Assembly: GCA_024403175.1 (NCBI GenBank)
Contig: JAKSSI010000008.1
Span: forward strand, 1-14,012
Direction: 5' to 3'
DNA from: Clostridia bacterium
GTDB taxonomy: Bacteria; Bacillota_A; Clostridia; Peptostreptococcales; Anaerovoracaceae
DNA length: 14,012 nucleotides
The notes under the pieces are model-generated. The model searched no databases. It was not told the DNA's origin and worked only from the letters and a program-made list of their open reading frames with translations. Below are positions 1-5,418 of this stretch, one piece after another; the first letter of the stretch is position 1; each line of letters starts with the position of its first letter. The position numbers and the translations under genes are program-made.

Positions 1-85
1 ATTCTTCTTCGCAAGCCTTAACGAGTTCGTTGAGTTCGAGAACTGTCATAGCCTTTATTGCTTCAATGATCTGATCCTTGTTCAT
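1..85 (-). CDS. rplL: Ribosomal protein L7/L12, N-terminal fragment (cut by window edge)
   Basis: The first 28 codons read [20 protein letters not shown] and continue into an acidic helix, which is the dimerisation domain of the L7/L12 stalk protein. It binds the C-terminal tail of L10 and recruits translation factors to the ribosome. The ATG at 85 is preceded by an AGGAGA ribosome-binding site about six bases upstream. It lies 32 bases downstream of rplJ, the usual rplJ-rplL arrangement, so the L10 leader upstream probably controls both. The rest of the gene is outside the window. Identification rests on the short N-terminus plus gene order, and both agree. Confidence 0.96.
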   Translation of the reverse strand, partial: MNKDQIIEAIKAMTVLELNELVKACEEE

Positions 86-117
86 TTTATTTCTCCTAAT
101 ATGAAATTACTAAACTA

Positions 118-618
118 CTATGCTTCTTTTGCTTTTTCGTCGGAAATTGCTACAAGAGTGCGAACAAACTTTCCAACAGGGCTCTGAATAGAACCGAGGA
201 ACTTAGCAATAAGTTCGTCTCTGGATGGGATATCAGCAAGAGTCTGCAGTCCTGCTGCATCATACTTAATTCCTTCAACGATACCTGCCTTGAAGGCCAT
301 CTTGTTTGTGTCCTTCATTGCCTTGTTAATAACTCTTGCTGGTGCGATAGCATCTGTCTTGCAAACTGCAAGTGCGGATGGTCCAACAAGTGCATCCTTT
401 AAGCCTTCGAAAGCTGTGCCTTCGATAGCCTTGTTAATTAATGTGTTCTTGTAAACGCAGTAATCAACGCCTGCTTCGCGGAGTGCCTTTCTCATTGCTG
501 TAGCTTCTTCTACAGTTGTTCCCATGTAATCGATGATTACTGCGGACTGTGCTCCGTCTAATTTAGCTTTAATTTCGTCAATTACGGCTGCTTTTACTTT
601 CAGATTTTCTACTGACAT
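118..618 (-). CDS. rplJ: 50S ribosomal protein L10
   Basis: This 166-residue protein has the normal length for L10. The N-terminal globular domain shows the family pattern DYMGTTVEEATAMRKALREA at about residues 30-49, followed by GVDYCVYKNTLINKAI. The C-terminal helix (RTLVAISDEKAKEA) is the part that carries L7/L12 dimers. L10 anchors the stalk on 23S rRNA near L11 and also binds its own leader RNA. The start at 618 has an AAAGGAG ribosome-binding site with normal spacing. A recognisable L10 leader and an attenuator hairpin lie directly upstream, so expression is probably autoregulated by L10 (or L10-L12 complex). rplL follows in the same transcript. Confidence 0.99.
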   Translation of the reverse strand: MSVENLKVKAAVIDEIKAKLDGAQSAVIIDYMGTTVEEATAMRKALREAGVDYCVYKNTLINKAIEGTAFEGLKDALVGPSALAVCKTDAIAPARVINKAMKDTNKMAFKAGIVEGIKYDAAGLQTLADIPSRDELIAKFLGSIQSPVGKFVRTLVAISDEKAKEA

Positions 619-647
619 TTACTCTCCTTTCCGGCTTTCATATAGAA

Positions 648-678
648 AGCCTTTTCGATGTCGCAGACTGAAAAGGCT
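648..678 (-). terminator. Attenuator hairpin of the L10 leader
   Basis: On the minus strand AGCCTTTTC (678-670) pairs perfectly with GAAAAGGCT (656-648) across a 13-nt loop and is followed by the moderately U-rich TTCTATAT. It sits between the L10 leader core and the rplJ ribosome-binding site, the place expected for a leader-controlled transcription attenuator. The weak U tract suggests partial termination. That L10 binding shifts the balance towards this hairpin is inferred from known L10 leaders. Confidence 0.75.
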
Positions 679-689
679 CTGATTTATGA

Positions 690-745
690 ATCGTAACCTC
701 GGCGAGGTATTGAGGGCAAAGCCCACTCGCTGTCTACAGCTATTG
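690..745 (-). ncRNA. Ribosomal protein L10 leader RNA
   Basis: The minus-strand transcript contains TGTAGACAGCGAGTGG, then a GGGC-TTT-GCCC mini-hairpin, then TACCTCGCCGAGGTTACGA. This matches the conserved core of the Firmicutes L10 leader (GTAGACAG ... CCGAGGT), in which GCGAGT pairs with ACCTCGC around a kink-turn. L10 binds this element and represses rplJ-rplL. It lies in the 161-base rplA-rplJ gap, the widest in the ribosomal block, just before the attenuator. Boundaries are approximate because they were judged by eye. Confidence 0.9.
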
Positions 746-779
746 TATTCTGTTTAAGTTGCGATTCGGCCGTCGCCTT

Positions 780-1475
780 TTAGCCAAGCTTTGCTGGGTT
801 GATCTTGATTCCAGGGCCCATTGTGCAAGCGATTGCTGCGGATCTGATATACTGACCCTTAGCTGCTGCAGGCTTAGCCTTAATGATAGCTTCTACGATT
901 GCTGTGAAGTTTTCTTCAAGCTTCTTAGCACCGAAAGAAACCTTGCCGATTTGTACGTGAACAATGTTCTGCTTGTCCAGACGGTATTCAACCTTACCAG
1001 CTTTGATTTCTGCAAGAGCCTTTGTAAGGTCCATTGTAACTGTACCAGACTTTGGGTTTGGCATGAGGCCCTTTGGACCTAATACTTTACCGAGCTTACC
1101 TACAACGCCCATCATATCTGGTGTTGCAACTACTACGTCAAAGTCAAACCAGTTTTCCTTCTGGATTTTCTGAGCGAGCTCTTCGCCGCCTACATAGTCA
1201 GCGCCAGCTGCTTCAGCTTCATTTACCTTTTCTCCCTTAGCGAATACAAGTACCTTTGTAACCTTACCTGTTCCGTTTGGAAGAACGATAGCACCTCTGA
1301 TCTGCTGATCAGCGTGTCTTCCGTCGAGCCCCATCTTGAAATGAGCTTCAACTGTTTCGTCGAACTTAGCTGTGCCAGTCTTTACAACTGTTTCGAATGC
1401 TGGTTCAACGTCGTAGAGTTCAGCCTTGTTGATTAACTTAGCTGCCTCCTGATACTTCTTGCCTTTCTTGGCCAT
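780..1475 (-). CDS. rplA: 50S ribosomal protein L1
   Basis: This 231-residue protein has the typical L1 length. It begins [11 protein letters not shown] and contains the hallmark loop [20 protein letters not shown] near residues 126-145, plus the [14 protein letters not shown]-terminus. L1 forms the mobile stalk beside the ribosomal E site and, as a translational repressor, can bind the rplK-rplA messenger. The ATG at 1475 has an AAGGAGG ribosome-binding site seven bases upstream. The gene follows rplK after 46 bases and is separated from rplJ by the L10 leader region. Nothing unusual was seen. Confidence 0.99.
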   Translation of the reverse strand: MAKKGKKYQEAAKLINKAELYDVEPAFETVVKTGTAKFDETVEAHFKMGLDGRHADQQIRGAIVLPNGTGKVTKVLVFAKGEKVNEAEAAGADYVGGEELAQKIQKENWFDFDVVVATPDMMGVVGKLGKVLGPKGLMPNPKSGTVTMDLTKALAEIKAGKVEYRLDKQNIVHVQIGKVSFGAKKLEENFTAIVEAIIKAKPAAAKGQYIRSAAIACTMGPGIKINPAKLG

Positions 1476-1488
1476 AATTTTCCTCCTT

Positions 1489-1518
1489 GTGGTACTAGCG
1501 GCGTATCAAGCCTCCCAC
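1489..1518 (-). promoter_or_regulatory. Possible L1-binding element before rplA
   Basis: The rplK-rplA gap reads GTGGGAGG at its 5' end and TACCACAAGGAGG at its 3' end. GTGG (1518-1515) can pair with CCAC (1492-1489) and close a loop just before the rplA ribosome-binding site. The GTGGGAGG ... CCAC layout resembles what I recall from other Firmicutes rplK-rplA spacers and may be the site where L1 represses its own synthesis. The closing helix is only 4 bp, so this is tentative. Confidence 0.35.
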
Positions 1519-1521
1519 TAA

Positions 1522-1947
1522 TTAGTCCTGGACAATAATGCCCATGCTTCTTGCGGTTCCCTTAATCATTTCTGTTGCTGTGTCGATGTTAGCAGCGTTT
1601 AAGTCTGGCATCTTCTTTTCAGCAATTTCTCTAGCCTGAGCTGTAGTGATTGTAGCAACCTTCTTCTTGTTTGGTTCCCCAGATGCCTTCTGGATACCTG
1701 CAGCCTTCTTAATAAGAACTGGTGCTGGTGGAGTCTTGCAGATGAATGTAAAGGACTTGTCTGCATAAACTGTGATTACAACAGGAATAATCATACCCTG
1801 CTGATCAGCTGTCTTAGCGTTAAACTGCTTGCAGAAATCCATGATGTTTACACCCTTCTGACCAAGTGCTGGACCAACTGGTGGAGCTGGATTTGCAGCG
1901 CCTGCAGGAATCTGAAGTTTAATGAAACCATCAATCTTCTTTGCCAT
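1522..1947 (-). CDS. rplK: 50S ribosomal protein L11
   Basis: This 141-residue protein matches the standard L11 length. The N-terminal domain contains [20 protein letters not shown], the proline-rich segment that contacts release factors and thiopeptide antibiotics. The C-terminal rRNA-binding domain contains [17 protein letters not shown] and ends in GTARSMGI. It binds the GTPase-associated region of 23S rRNA. The ATG at 1947 has an AAAGGAG ribosome-binding site. It lies between nusG (45-base gap with a short hairpin) and rplA, the conserved order in bacteria. Confidence 0.99.
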   Translation of the reverse strand: MAKKIDGFIKLQIPAGAANPAPPVGPALGQKGVNIMDFCKQFNAKTADQQGMIIPVVITVYADKSFTFICKTPPAPVLIKKAAGIQKASGEPNKKKVATITTAQAREIAEKKMPDLNAANIDTATEMIKGTARSMGIIVQD

Positions 1948-1962
1948 AAGCTTCTCCTTTCT

Positions 1963-1977
1963 ATAGGGCGACCCTAT
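1963..1977 (-). other. Short hairpin between nusG and rplK
   Basis: ATAGGG and CCCTAT form a perfect 6-bp stem around a TCG triloop, a few bases upstream of the AAAGGAG site of rplK. It has no U tract, so it is not a terminator. It may be an RNA processing or stability element or part of a protein-binding site. The structure is seen directly but the function is unknown. Confidence 0.4.
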
Positions 1978-1992
1978 TATTTTATTTTAAAT

Positions 1993-2682
1993 TTAATTGA
2001 GCTTGTCTACTTGATCGAATTCGAGTTCAACCGGAGTTGCTCTTCCGAACATGTCAACCTTAGTCTTGAGAGTACGCTTATCTACATTAACTTCTTCTAC
2101 AAGACCAGTGAAGCCCTTGAAAGGTCCGGAAATAATCTTTACATTGTCTCCAGCCTCGATGTTGAGGACAATTTCAACCTTTTCAATTCCAAGTCTTCTG
2201 ATTTCTTCGTCAGAGAGTGGAATAGGTTCTGAACCCTGTCCTACAAAGCCTGTAACACCCTGAGTGTTACGTACAAGGTACCAGGATTCATTAGTTACTA
2301 TCATCTTAACCAGTACATATCCAGGGAAGACCTTACGTTCTCTAGACTTAGATCCTGTTTCTTTATGCTCGATAACAGTTTCTTTTGGCACGATAACCTG
2401 AAGCACCAAATCTTGCATGCCTCTGTTTTCTACCAATTTTTCGAGATTTGTCTTAACCTTATCTTCATGACCGGAGTAAGTGTGCACGATGTACCACTTT
2501 GGCTCCTTGAGTCTTCTGAAGAATCCAGCAGGGATTTCTTCTGCTTCTCTTGCAACAGAAACAGCCTGCACGCGGCTACCGCTTGCAGCTCTATCTGCAG
2601 GTCTTGCAAAAGGCTTAACCTGAACTTCTTCTTCCTCTTCGGTCTGATTAAGTGTAGGTTCCAAAATCATTTCGTCGGACAT
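1993..2682 (-). CDS. nusG: Transcription antitermination factor NusG with an N-terminal extension
   Basis: NusG binds RNA polymerase and links it to Rho, S10 or pausing sites. The conserved NGN domain starts at residue 62 (KWYIVHTYSGHEDKVKTNLE), with FPGYVLVKM at 119-127 and VRNTQGVTGFVG at 137-148. The KOW domain spans about 177-210 and includes DNVKIISGPFKGFTGLVEEV. The protein is 229 residues, while typical NusG is about 175-180. The extra first 60 residues are polar and low in complexity, with an acidic EEEEE run at 16-20 followed by a basic stretch. The upstream ATG is supported by its own TAGGAGC ribosome-binding site, so the extension is probably translated. It is 12 bases downstream of secE. 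Confidence 0.98.
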   Translation of the reverse strand: MSDEMILEPTLNQTEEEEEVQVKPFARPADRAASGSRVQAVSVAREAEEIPAGFFRRLKEPKWYIVHTYSGHEDKVKTNLEKLVENRGMQDLVLQVIVPKETVIEHKETGSKSRERKVFPGYVLVKMIVTNESWYLVRNTQGVTGFVGQGSEPIPLSDEEIRRLGIEKVEIVLNIEAGDNVKIISGPFKGFTGLVEEVNVDKRTLKTKVDMFGRATPVELEFDQVDKLN

Positions 2683-2694
2683 TTCTTGCTCCTA

Positions 2695-2907
2695 CTATAT
2701 GATGAGACCTAACAGTGCAAGGAAAATAGTATCAAGTACCCAGAAGAGGAGCGCAAAAGCAGCGCACACTACGAGAACTACGAGTGTGTACTTGTATGTT
2801 TCCTTCTTTGTAGGCCATGCAACCTTCTTGAGTTCTGCAGATACTCCCTTGAAATATTCTGCAATTCTCGCAAAGCCCTTCTTCTTAACAACAGCTTGTT
2901 CTGCCAT
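2695..2907 (-). CDS. secE: Preprotein translocase subunit SecE
   Basis: This 70-residue protein is the short, single-membrane-span form typical of Gram-positive bacteria. It has a basic N-terminus, an amphipathic helix ending in the conserved ELKKVAWPTKKET motif (residues 25-37), and one hydrophobic segment at about 42-68. SecE clamps SecY in the membrane and is essential for export. A GGAAGGA sequence upstream of the ATG serves as ribosome-binding site. The position between rpmG and nusG is the usual one and confirms the call. Confidence 0.98.
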   Translation of the reverse strand: MAEQAVVKKKGFARIAEYFKGVSAELKKVAWPTKKETYKYTLVVLVVCAAFALLFWVLDTIFLALLGLII

Positions 2908-2925
2908 GTCTTAAGTTCCTTCCTA

Positions 2926-3090
2926 CTACTTTGTTTCCTTGTGAAGTGTTTCCTTCTTGCAGAACTTACAATACTTCATAAGTTCGATACGATCAGGATC
3001 GTTCTTCTTGTTCTTTGTTGTGTTGTAGTTTCTCTGCTTGCATTCTGGGCAAGAAAGAGTAACTCTAACTCTTGATCCGTTCTTAGCCAT
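2926..3090 (-). CDS. rpmG: 50S ribosomal protein L33
   Basis: This 54-codon gene starts [20 protein letters not shown] and ends with a basic C-terminus (LHKETK). Two CxxC pairs (CPEC at 14-17 and CKFC at 41-44) form the zinc ribbon of the zinc-binding 'C+' form of L33. It has a strong GGAGGAACC ribosome-binding site and two consecutive TAG stop codons, consistent with high expression. It is the first gene of the operon, about 53 bases downstream of the predicted transcription start. Zinc-dependent L33 is often paired with a zinc-free paralogue elsewhere in the genome, which cannot be checked here. Confidence 0.97.
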   Translation of the reverse strand: MAKNGSRVRVTLSCPECKQRNYNTTKNKKNDPDRIELMKYCKFCKKETLHKETK

Positions 3091-3150
3091 TTAATGGTTC
3101 CTCCATTTCAAAATTCACAATGCCCCTATTCGGCATAGTGATACCCAATA

Positions 3151-3179
3151 ACTATAACAGCGACTTGTGCTAATGTCAA
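3151..3179 (-). promoter_or_regulatory. Promoter of the rpmG-secE-nusG-rplKAJL operon
   Basis: On the minus strand TTGACA (3179-3174) is followed after exactly 17 bp by TATAGT (3156-3151), a near-consensus housekeeping promoter. The predicted start is near 3144. The -35 box overlaps the TGA stop codon of the TetR-family gene, so the operon is fired from the very end of its upstream neighbour. No terminator separates the two genes, so some read-through from the TetR gene is possible. Confidence 0.88.
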
Positions 3180-3763
3180 TCAATTTTTTTGCAAAAACCT
3201 TGCAAAAGTGTAGGTAAAACCTGAGCAGAGTAATTACATAGAGAATAGTCTCCGTTGCACAGGCACCAATCATACATTAATCCACGCTCTAAAACTGCAT
3301 AAGCCTTCATTATATCGTTTGTTGTTAGTTCGTCTCTAAAAATGCCCTTTTCTTGGCCTTCAAGGGCAATAGAACGAAGAAGTTTATAGTAGGTTCGGCT
3401 TGTATCAAGAAGACTGCGGTCGGCACGGGCAAGAAGCTGCGCCGCAAAAAGTCTTCTTAGAAGATCCAAACTTACCGTGTTTTCTATCATAAGGAAAAGC
3501 TCATGATTTAAATACAAAAGCTTTTCTATTGGCCCAAGCTTTGGGTCCATAGTAATTTTAAGCTCGTCGTACTTTTCATCGAAAAGAATAGCAAGGGTGT
3601 TTAAAAGATCATCTTTACCTGTAAAATAATGATAAAAAGAGCCTTTAGACGTACCAGAATCCGCAACAATATCATCTATTGTTGTATTCTCAAAGCCTTG
3701 GCTATAGAAAAGCTTCCAAGCACTTGCAACTATTTTGTTTTTAGTGTTATTGCTTTTTTTCAT
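3176..3763 (-). CDS. TetR/AcrR-family transcriptional regulator
   Basis: This 195-residue protein has the TetR layout. The N-terminal helix-turn-helix spans about residues 8-55 and includes FENTTIDDIVADSGTSKGSF and YHYFTGKDDLL. The C-terminal helical domain (60-195) is the ligand and dimer part and is not recognisable to a subfamily. It diverges from a reverse rubrerythrin gene with overlapping promoters, so control of that oxidative-stress gene and itself is the natural inference. No ribosome-binding site precedes the ATG. Instead an extended -10 element lies 7 bases upstream, which suggests a leaderless messenger. No other in-frame start preserves the DNA-binding domain. The ligand is unknown. 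Confidence 0.93.
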   Translation of the reverse strand: MKKSNNTKNKIVASAWKLFYSQGFENTTIDDIVADSGTSKGSFYHYFTGKDDLLNTLAILFDEKYDELKITMDPKLGPIEKLLYLNHELFLMIENTVSLDLLRRLFAAQLLARADRSLLDTSRTYYKLLRSIALEGQEKGIFRDELTTNDIMKAYAVLERGLMYDWCLCNGDYSLCNYSAQVLPTLLQGFCKKID

Positions 3764-3767
3764 GAAA

Positions 3768-3796
3768 TTGATTATATCACACTTTTAGGGTATAAT
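3768..3796 (+). promoter_or_regulatory. Promoter of the rubrerythrin gene
   Basis: TTGATT (3768-3773), a 17-bp spacer and a perfect TATAAT (3791-3796) point at the rubrerythrin gene, with a predicted start near 3803 and a leader of about 20 nt. Its -35 box overlaps the -10 box of the opposing TetR-gene promoter. The -10 box is part of a 10-bp perfect palindrome, TATAATTATA (3791-3800), a possible regulator site. Confidence 0.85.
3771..3779 (-). promoter_or_regulatory. Extended -10 promoter of the TetR-family gene (leaderless)
   Basis: The minus strand reads TGATATAAT (3779-3771), a TGn extended -10 element with a perfect TATAAT. Only seven bases (CAATTTC) separate it from the ATG at 3763, so transcription should begin at or within a base or two of the start codon. 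There is no good -35 box and no ribosome-binding site. The two divergent -10 boxes form an inverted repeat (ATTATA, 14 bp, TATAAT), so one bound regulator dimer could block both promoters. Confidence 0.65.
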
Positions 3797-3822
3797 TATA
3801 TGAGAAAAAAGGAGGTATAAAT

Positions 3823-4407
3823 ATGAAAAAATATGTATGTCCAGTATGCGGTTATGTATACGAAGGCGACGAAATGCCAGAAGATTTCAAGTGCCCACAG
3901 TGCAAGGTACCAGGATCCAAGTTTAAGGAAATGGATGCAGATGCTCCACTTGCTGCAGAACACGTATTTGGTGTTGGAATGCAGCTCGATGCATGCTCTG
4001 AAGAAGATAAGAAGTATATTATCGAACAGCTCAAGGCTAACTTTGCAGGCGAATGTTCCGAAGTAGGTATGTACCTTTGCATGGCAAGAATTGCTCACAG
4101 AGAAGGCTATCCAGAAATCGGTCTTTATTGGGAAAAGGCCGCTTATGAAGAAGCTGAACACGCTGCTAAGTTTGCAGAACTCCTCGGTTCCGAATGCGAC
4201 CCTAACTTGACAGCATCCTCAGATGAGATCCTTAAGTGTAGAGTTGATTGCGTATACGGCGCAACAGCTGGTAAGTTTGAACTCGCAAAGCTTGCTAAGG
4301 CTAACAACCTCGACGCTATTCACGACACAGTTCACGAAATGGCAAGAGATGAAGCAAGACACGGCAGAGCACTTGCAGGACTTCTTAAGAGATATTTCGG
4401 TAAGTAA
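3823..4407 (+). CDS. rbr: Reverse rubrerythrin (rubredoxin-first, peroxide reductase)
   Basis: This 194-residue cytoplasmic protein reduces hydrogen peroxide (and indirectly oxygen) in anaerobes. A rubredoxin domain comes first, with CPVCGY at 6-11 and CPQCKVPG at 24-31 holding a single iron. A rubrerythrin di-iron four-helix domain follows, with likely ligands E77/E80 in GECSEVGMY, E109/E110/E112 and H113 in YEEAEH, and E177/H180 in ARDEARHGRAL. Classical rubrerythrin has the opposite domain order, so this is the reverse type known from Clostridium (rubperoxin). The GGAGGT site six bases before the ATG is strong. It is monocistronic, closed by a terminator, and faces a TetR-family gene that may control it. 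Confidence 0.96.
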   Translation: MKKYVCPVCGYVYEGDEMPEDFKCPQCKVPGSKFKEMDADAPLAAEHVFGVGMQLDACSEEDKKYIIEQLKANFAGECSEVGMYLCMARIAHREGYPEIGLYWEKAAYEEAEHAAKFAELLGSECDPNLTASSDEILKCRVDCVYGATAGKFELAKLAKANNLDAIHDTVHEMARDEARHGRALAGLLKRYFGK

Positions 4408-4422
4408 ATTTAATGCTGAAGC

Positions 4423-4453
4423 AAAACCAAGAGCCAAAAGCTCTTGGTTTTTT
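4423..4453 (+). terminator. Rho-independent terminator after the rubrerythrin gene
   Basis: AAAACCAAGAGC (4423-4434) pairs with GCTCTTGGTTTT (4440-4451) around a CAAAA loop. This gives a 12-bp stem that runs into a T tract. It begins 15 bases after the stop codon and isolates the gene from the Fic gene downstream. Confidence 0.92.
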
Positions 4454-4464
4454 ATTGCAAACTA

Positions 4465-4515
4465 TTTTTAAGTGCAACATCTTTACGGTTTGCACTTTAA
4501 AATTGCACTTTAAAA
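4465..4515 (+). repeat. TTGCACTT repeat cluster upstream of the Fic gene
   Basis: TTGCACTTTAAAA occurs twice in perfect tandem (4490-4502 and 4503-4515). A third, inverted copy with one base fewer (TTGCACTTAAAAA on the minus strand) lies at 4477-4465. The second tandem copy supplies the -35 box of the proposed Fic promoter. Three copies in about 50 bases at a promoter suggest an operator array, but the binding protein is unknown. Confidence 0.6.
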
Positions 4516-4531
4516 ATTACTGTAGTACTAT
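4503..4531 (+). promoter_or_regulatory. Proposed leaderless promoter of the Fic gene
   Basis: TTGCAC (4503-4508), a 17-bp spacer and TACTAT (4526-4531) lie just before the ATG at 4538. Six bases separate the -10 box from the ATG, so the transcript should begin at the start codon. No Shine-Dalgarno-like sequence precedes the ATG, which agrees with a leaderless message. The -35 box lies inside the second tandem TTGCACTTTAAAA repeat. Confidence 0.55.
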
Positions 4532-4537
4532 TCCCTT

Positions 4538-5347
4538 ATGAGCATTAAATATTCTAACAAATACATACTAGAAACAGGAATTGGATTGCAAGAAGTTGAT
4601 CATCTAAAAAACTCCTCTTATTTTAATCAAGTATCCAACAGATACATAAATGGAGAAATTAGTTTAAATAAGCTCGACCAAATTATCACCAGCTACTATC
4701 AAAGCCACCCCGTCGTTGAAAATCGAGCAGAAGAAGCCGACAAGACATCGATTAGAATTGGTCAGTTAATATCCGAAGATTCATTCACATTTTCTGTGGG
4801 TCAGTTTATTTCAATACATAGTTTTCTTTTTAAAGGAATTTTAAAAAGAGCCGGACAGCTTCGAACATTTAACATTAGCAAAAGCGAGTGGGTTCTCGAC
4901 GGAGAATCCGTAATGTATGGCGATTATAGAGAACTTGCAGCCACACTAGAATACGATTTCGAAGTAGAAAAGAATTACAAGTATGCAGAAAAAAACATAG
5001 ATGAAATAATAAAGCATCTTGCAATTTTCATTTCAAATCTTTGGCAGATTCATGCATTTGAAGAAGGCAATACTCGAACCACTGCAGTATTCACTATAAA
5101 ATACCTGCGAAGCCTCGGATTCAACATAAACAACGACACATTCGCAAAGAACTCATGGTATTTTAGAAACGCCCTTGTAAGAGCAAATTACAACAATTTA
5201 ACAAAAGGCATCGCAGAAGATCGAACATATATTGAGTTATTCTTAAGAAATCTCCTTTTAGGAGAAAACAATGATCTTCAAAACAGGCAACTCCATATTG
5301 CATCAAGCACTAAGATGGAAAGTGCTGTAAGTGGGTGTATAATTTAA
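4538..5347 (+). CDS. Fic-domain protein (putative nucleotidyl-transferase)
   Basis: This 269-residue protein contains a Fic fold. Fic enzymes usually transfer AMP from ATP to a target hydroxyl group. The active-site loop HAFEEGNTRTTAVF lies at 172-185, with catalytic H172, F174, acidic E175, the anion-binding G177-N178 and R180. Upstream flap and helix motifs are present (IHSFLFKGILKRAGQLRTFN at 93-112). The canonical HPFxxGNGRxxR is altered: P is A, the second G is T and the last R is A. GNTRTTAVF is, as I recall, normal in one large Firmicutes subfamily. A strict [S/T]xxxE[G/N] inhibitory motif is not seen; the nearest is HPVVEN at 57-62, preceded by S56. The target is unknown. The start lacks a ribosome-binding site. 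Confidence 0.9.
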   Translation: MSIKYSNKYILETGIGLQEVDHLKNSSYFNQVSNRYINGEISLNKLDQIITSYYQSHPVVENRAEEADKTSIRIGQLISEDSFTFSVGQFISIHSFLFKGILKRAGQLRTFNISKSEWVLDGESVMYGDYRELAATLEYDFEVEKNYKYAEKNIDEIIKHLAIFISNLWQIHAFEEGNTRTTAVFTIKYLRSLGFNINNDTFAKNSWYFRNALVRANYNNLTKGIAEDRTYIELFLRNLLLGENNDLQNRQLHIASSTKMESAVSGCII

Positions 5348-5418
5348 GAAAGCAAATTCACTATGGTTTTATTGCTCATATAGATAAAATTTAAATAGTT
5401 GTTATAGGAGGTAAACAT

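Noticed and set aside
745..775. Internal promoter for rplJ-rplL before the L10 leader
   Set aside because: A TACAAT-like -10 exists on the minus strand, but there is no acceptable -35 at 16-18 bp and no extended -10.
2908..2925. tRNA-Trp gene between rpmG and secE, as in some clostridia
   Set aside because: The gap is only 18 bases and cannot hold a tRNA.
3790..3804. PerR box upstream of the rubrerythrin gene
   Set aside because: Only the left half (gTATAAT) resembles the PerR consensus. The right half mismatches at most positions, and the similarity is explained by the -10 box.
3796..4161. Open frame antisense to the rubrerythrin gene
   Set aside because: The translation is a hydrophobic and aromatic shadow of the rubrerythrin codons. 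It has no start signal of its own, and the sense gene is unambiguous.
5348..5418. Separate promoter for the 133-residue gene
   Set aside because: TTGCTC and TAAAAT elements occur but not at a functional spacing. Co-transcription with the Fic gene is simpler.
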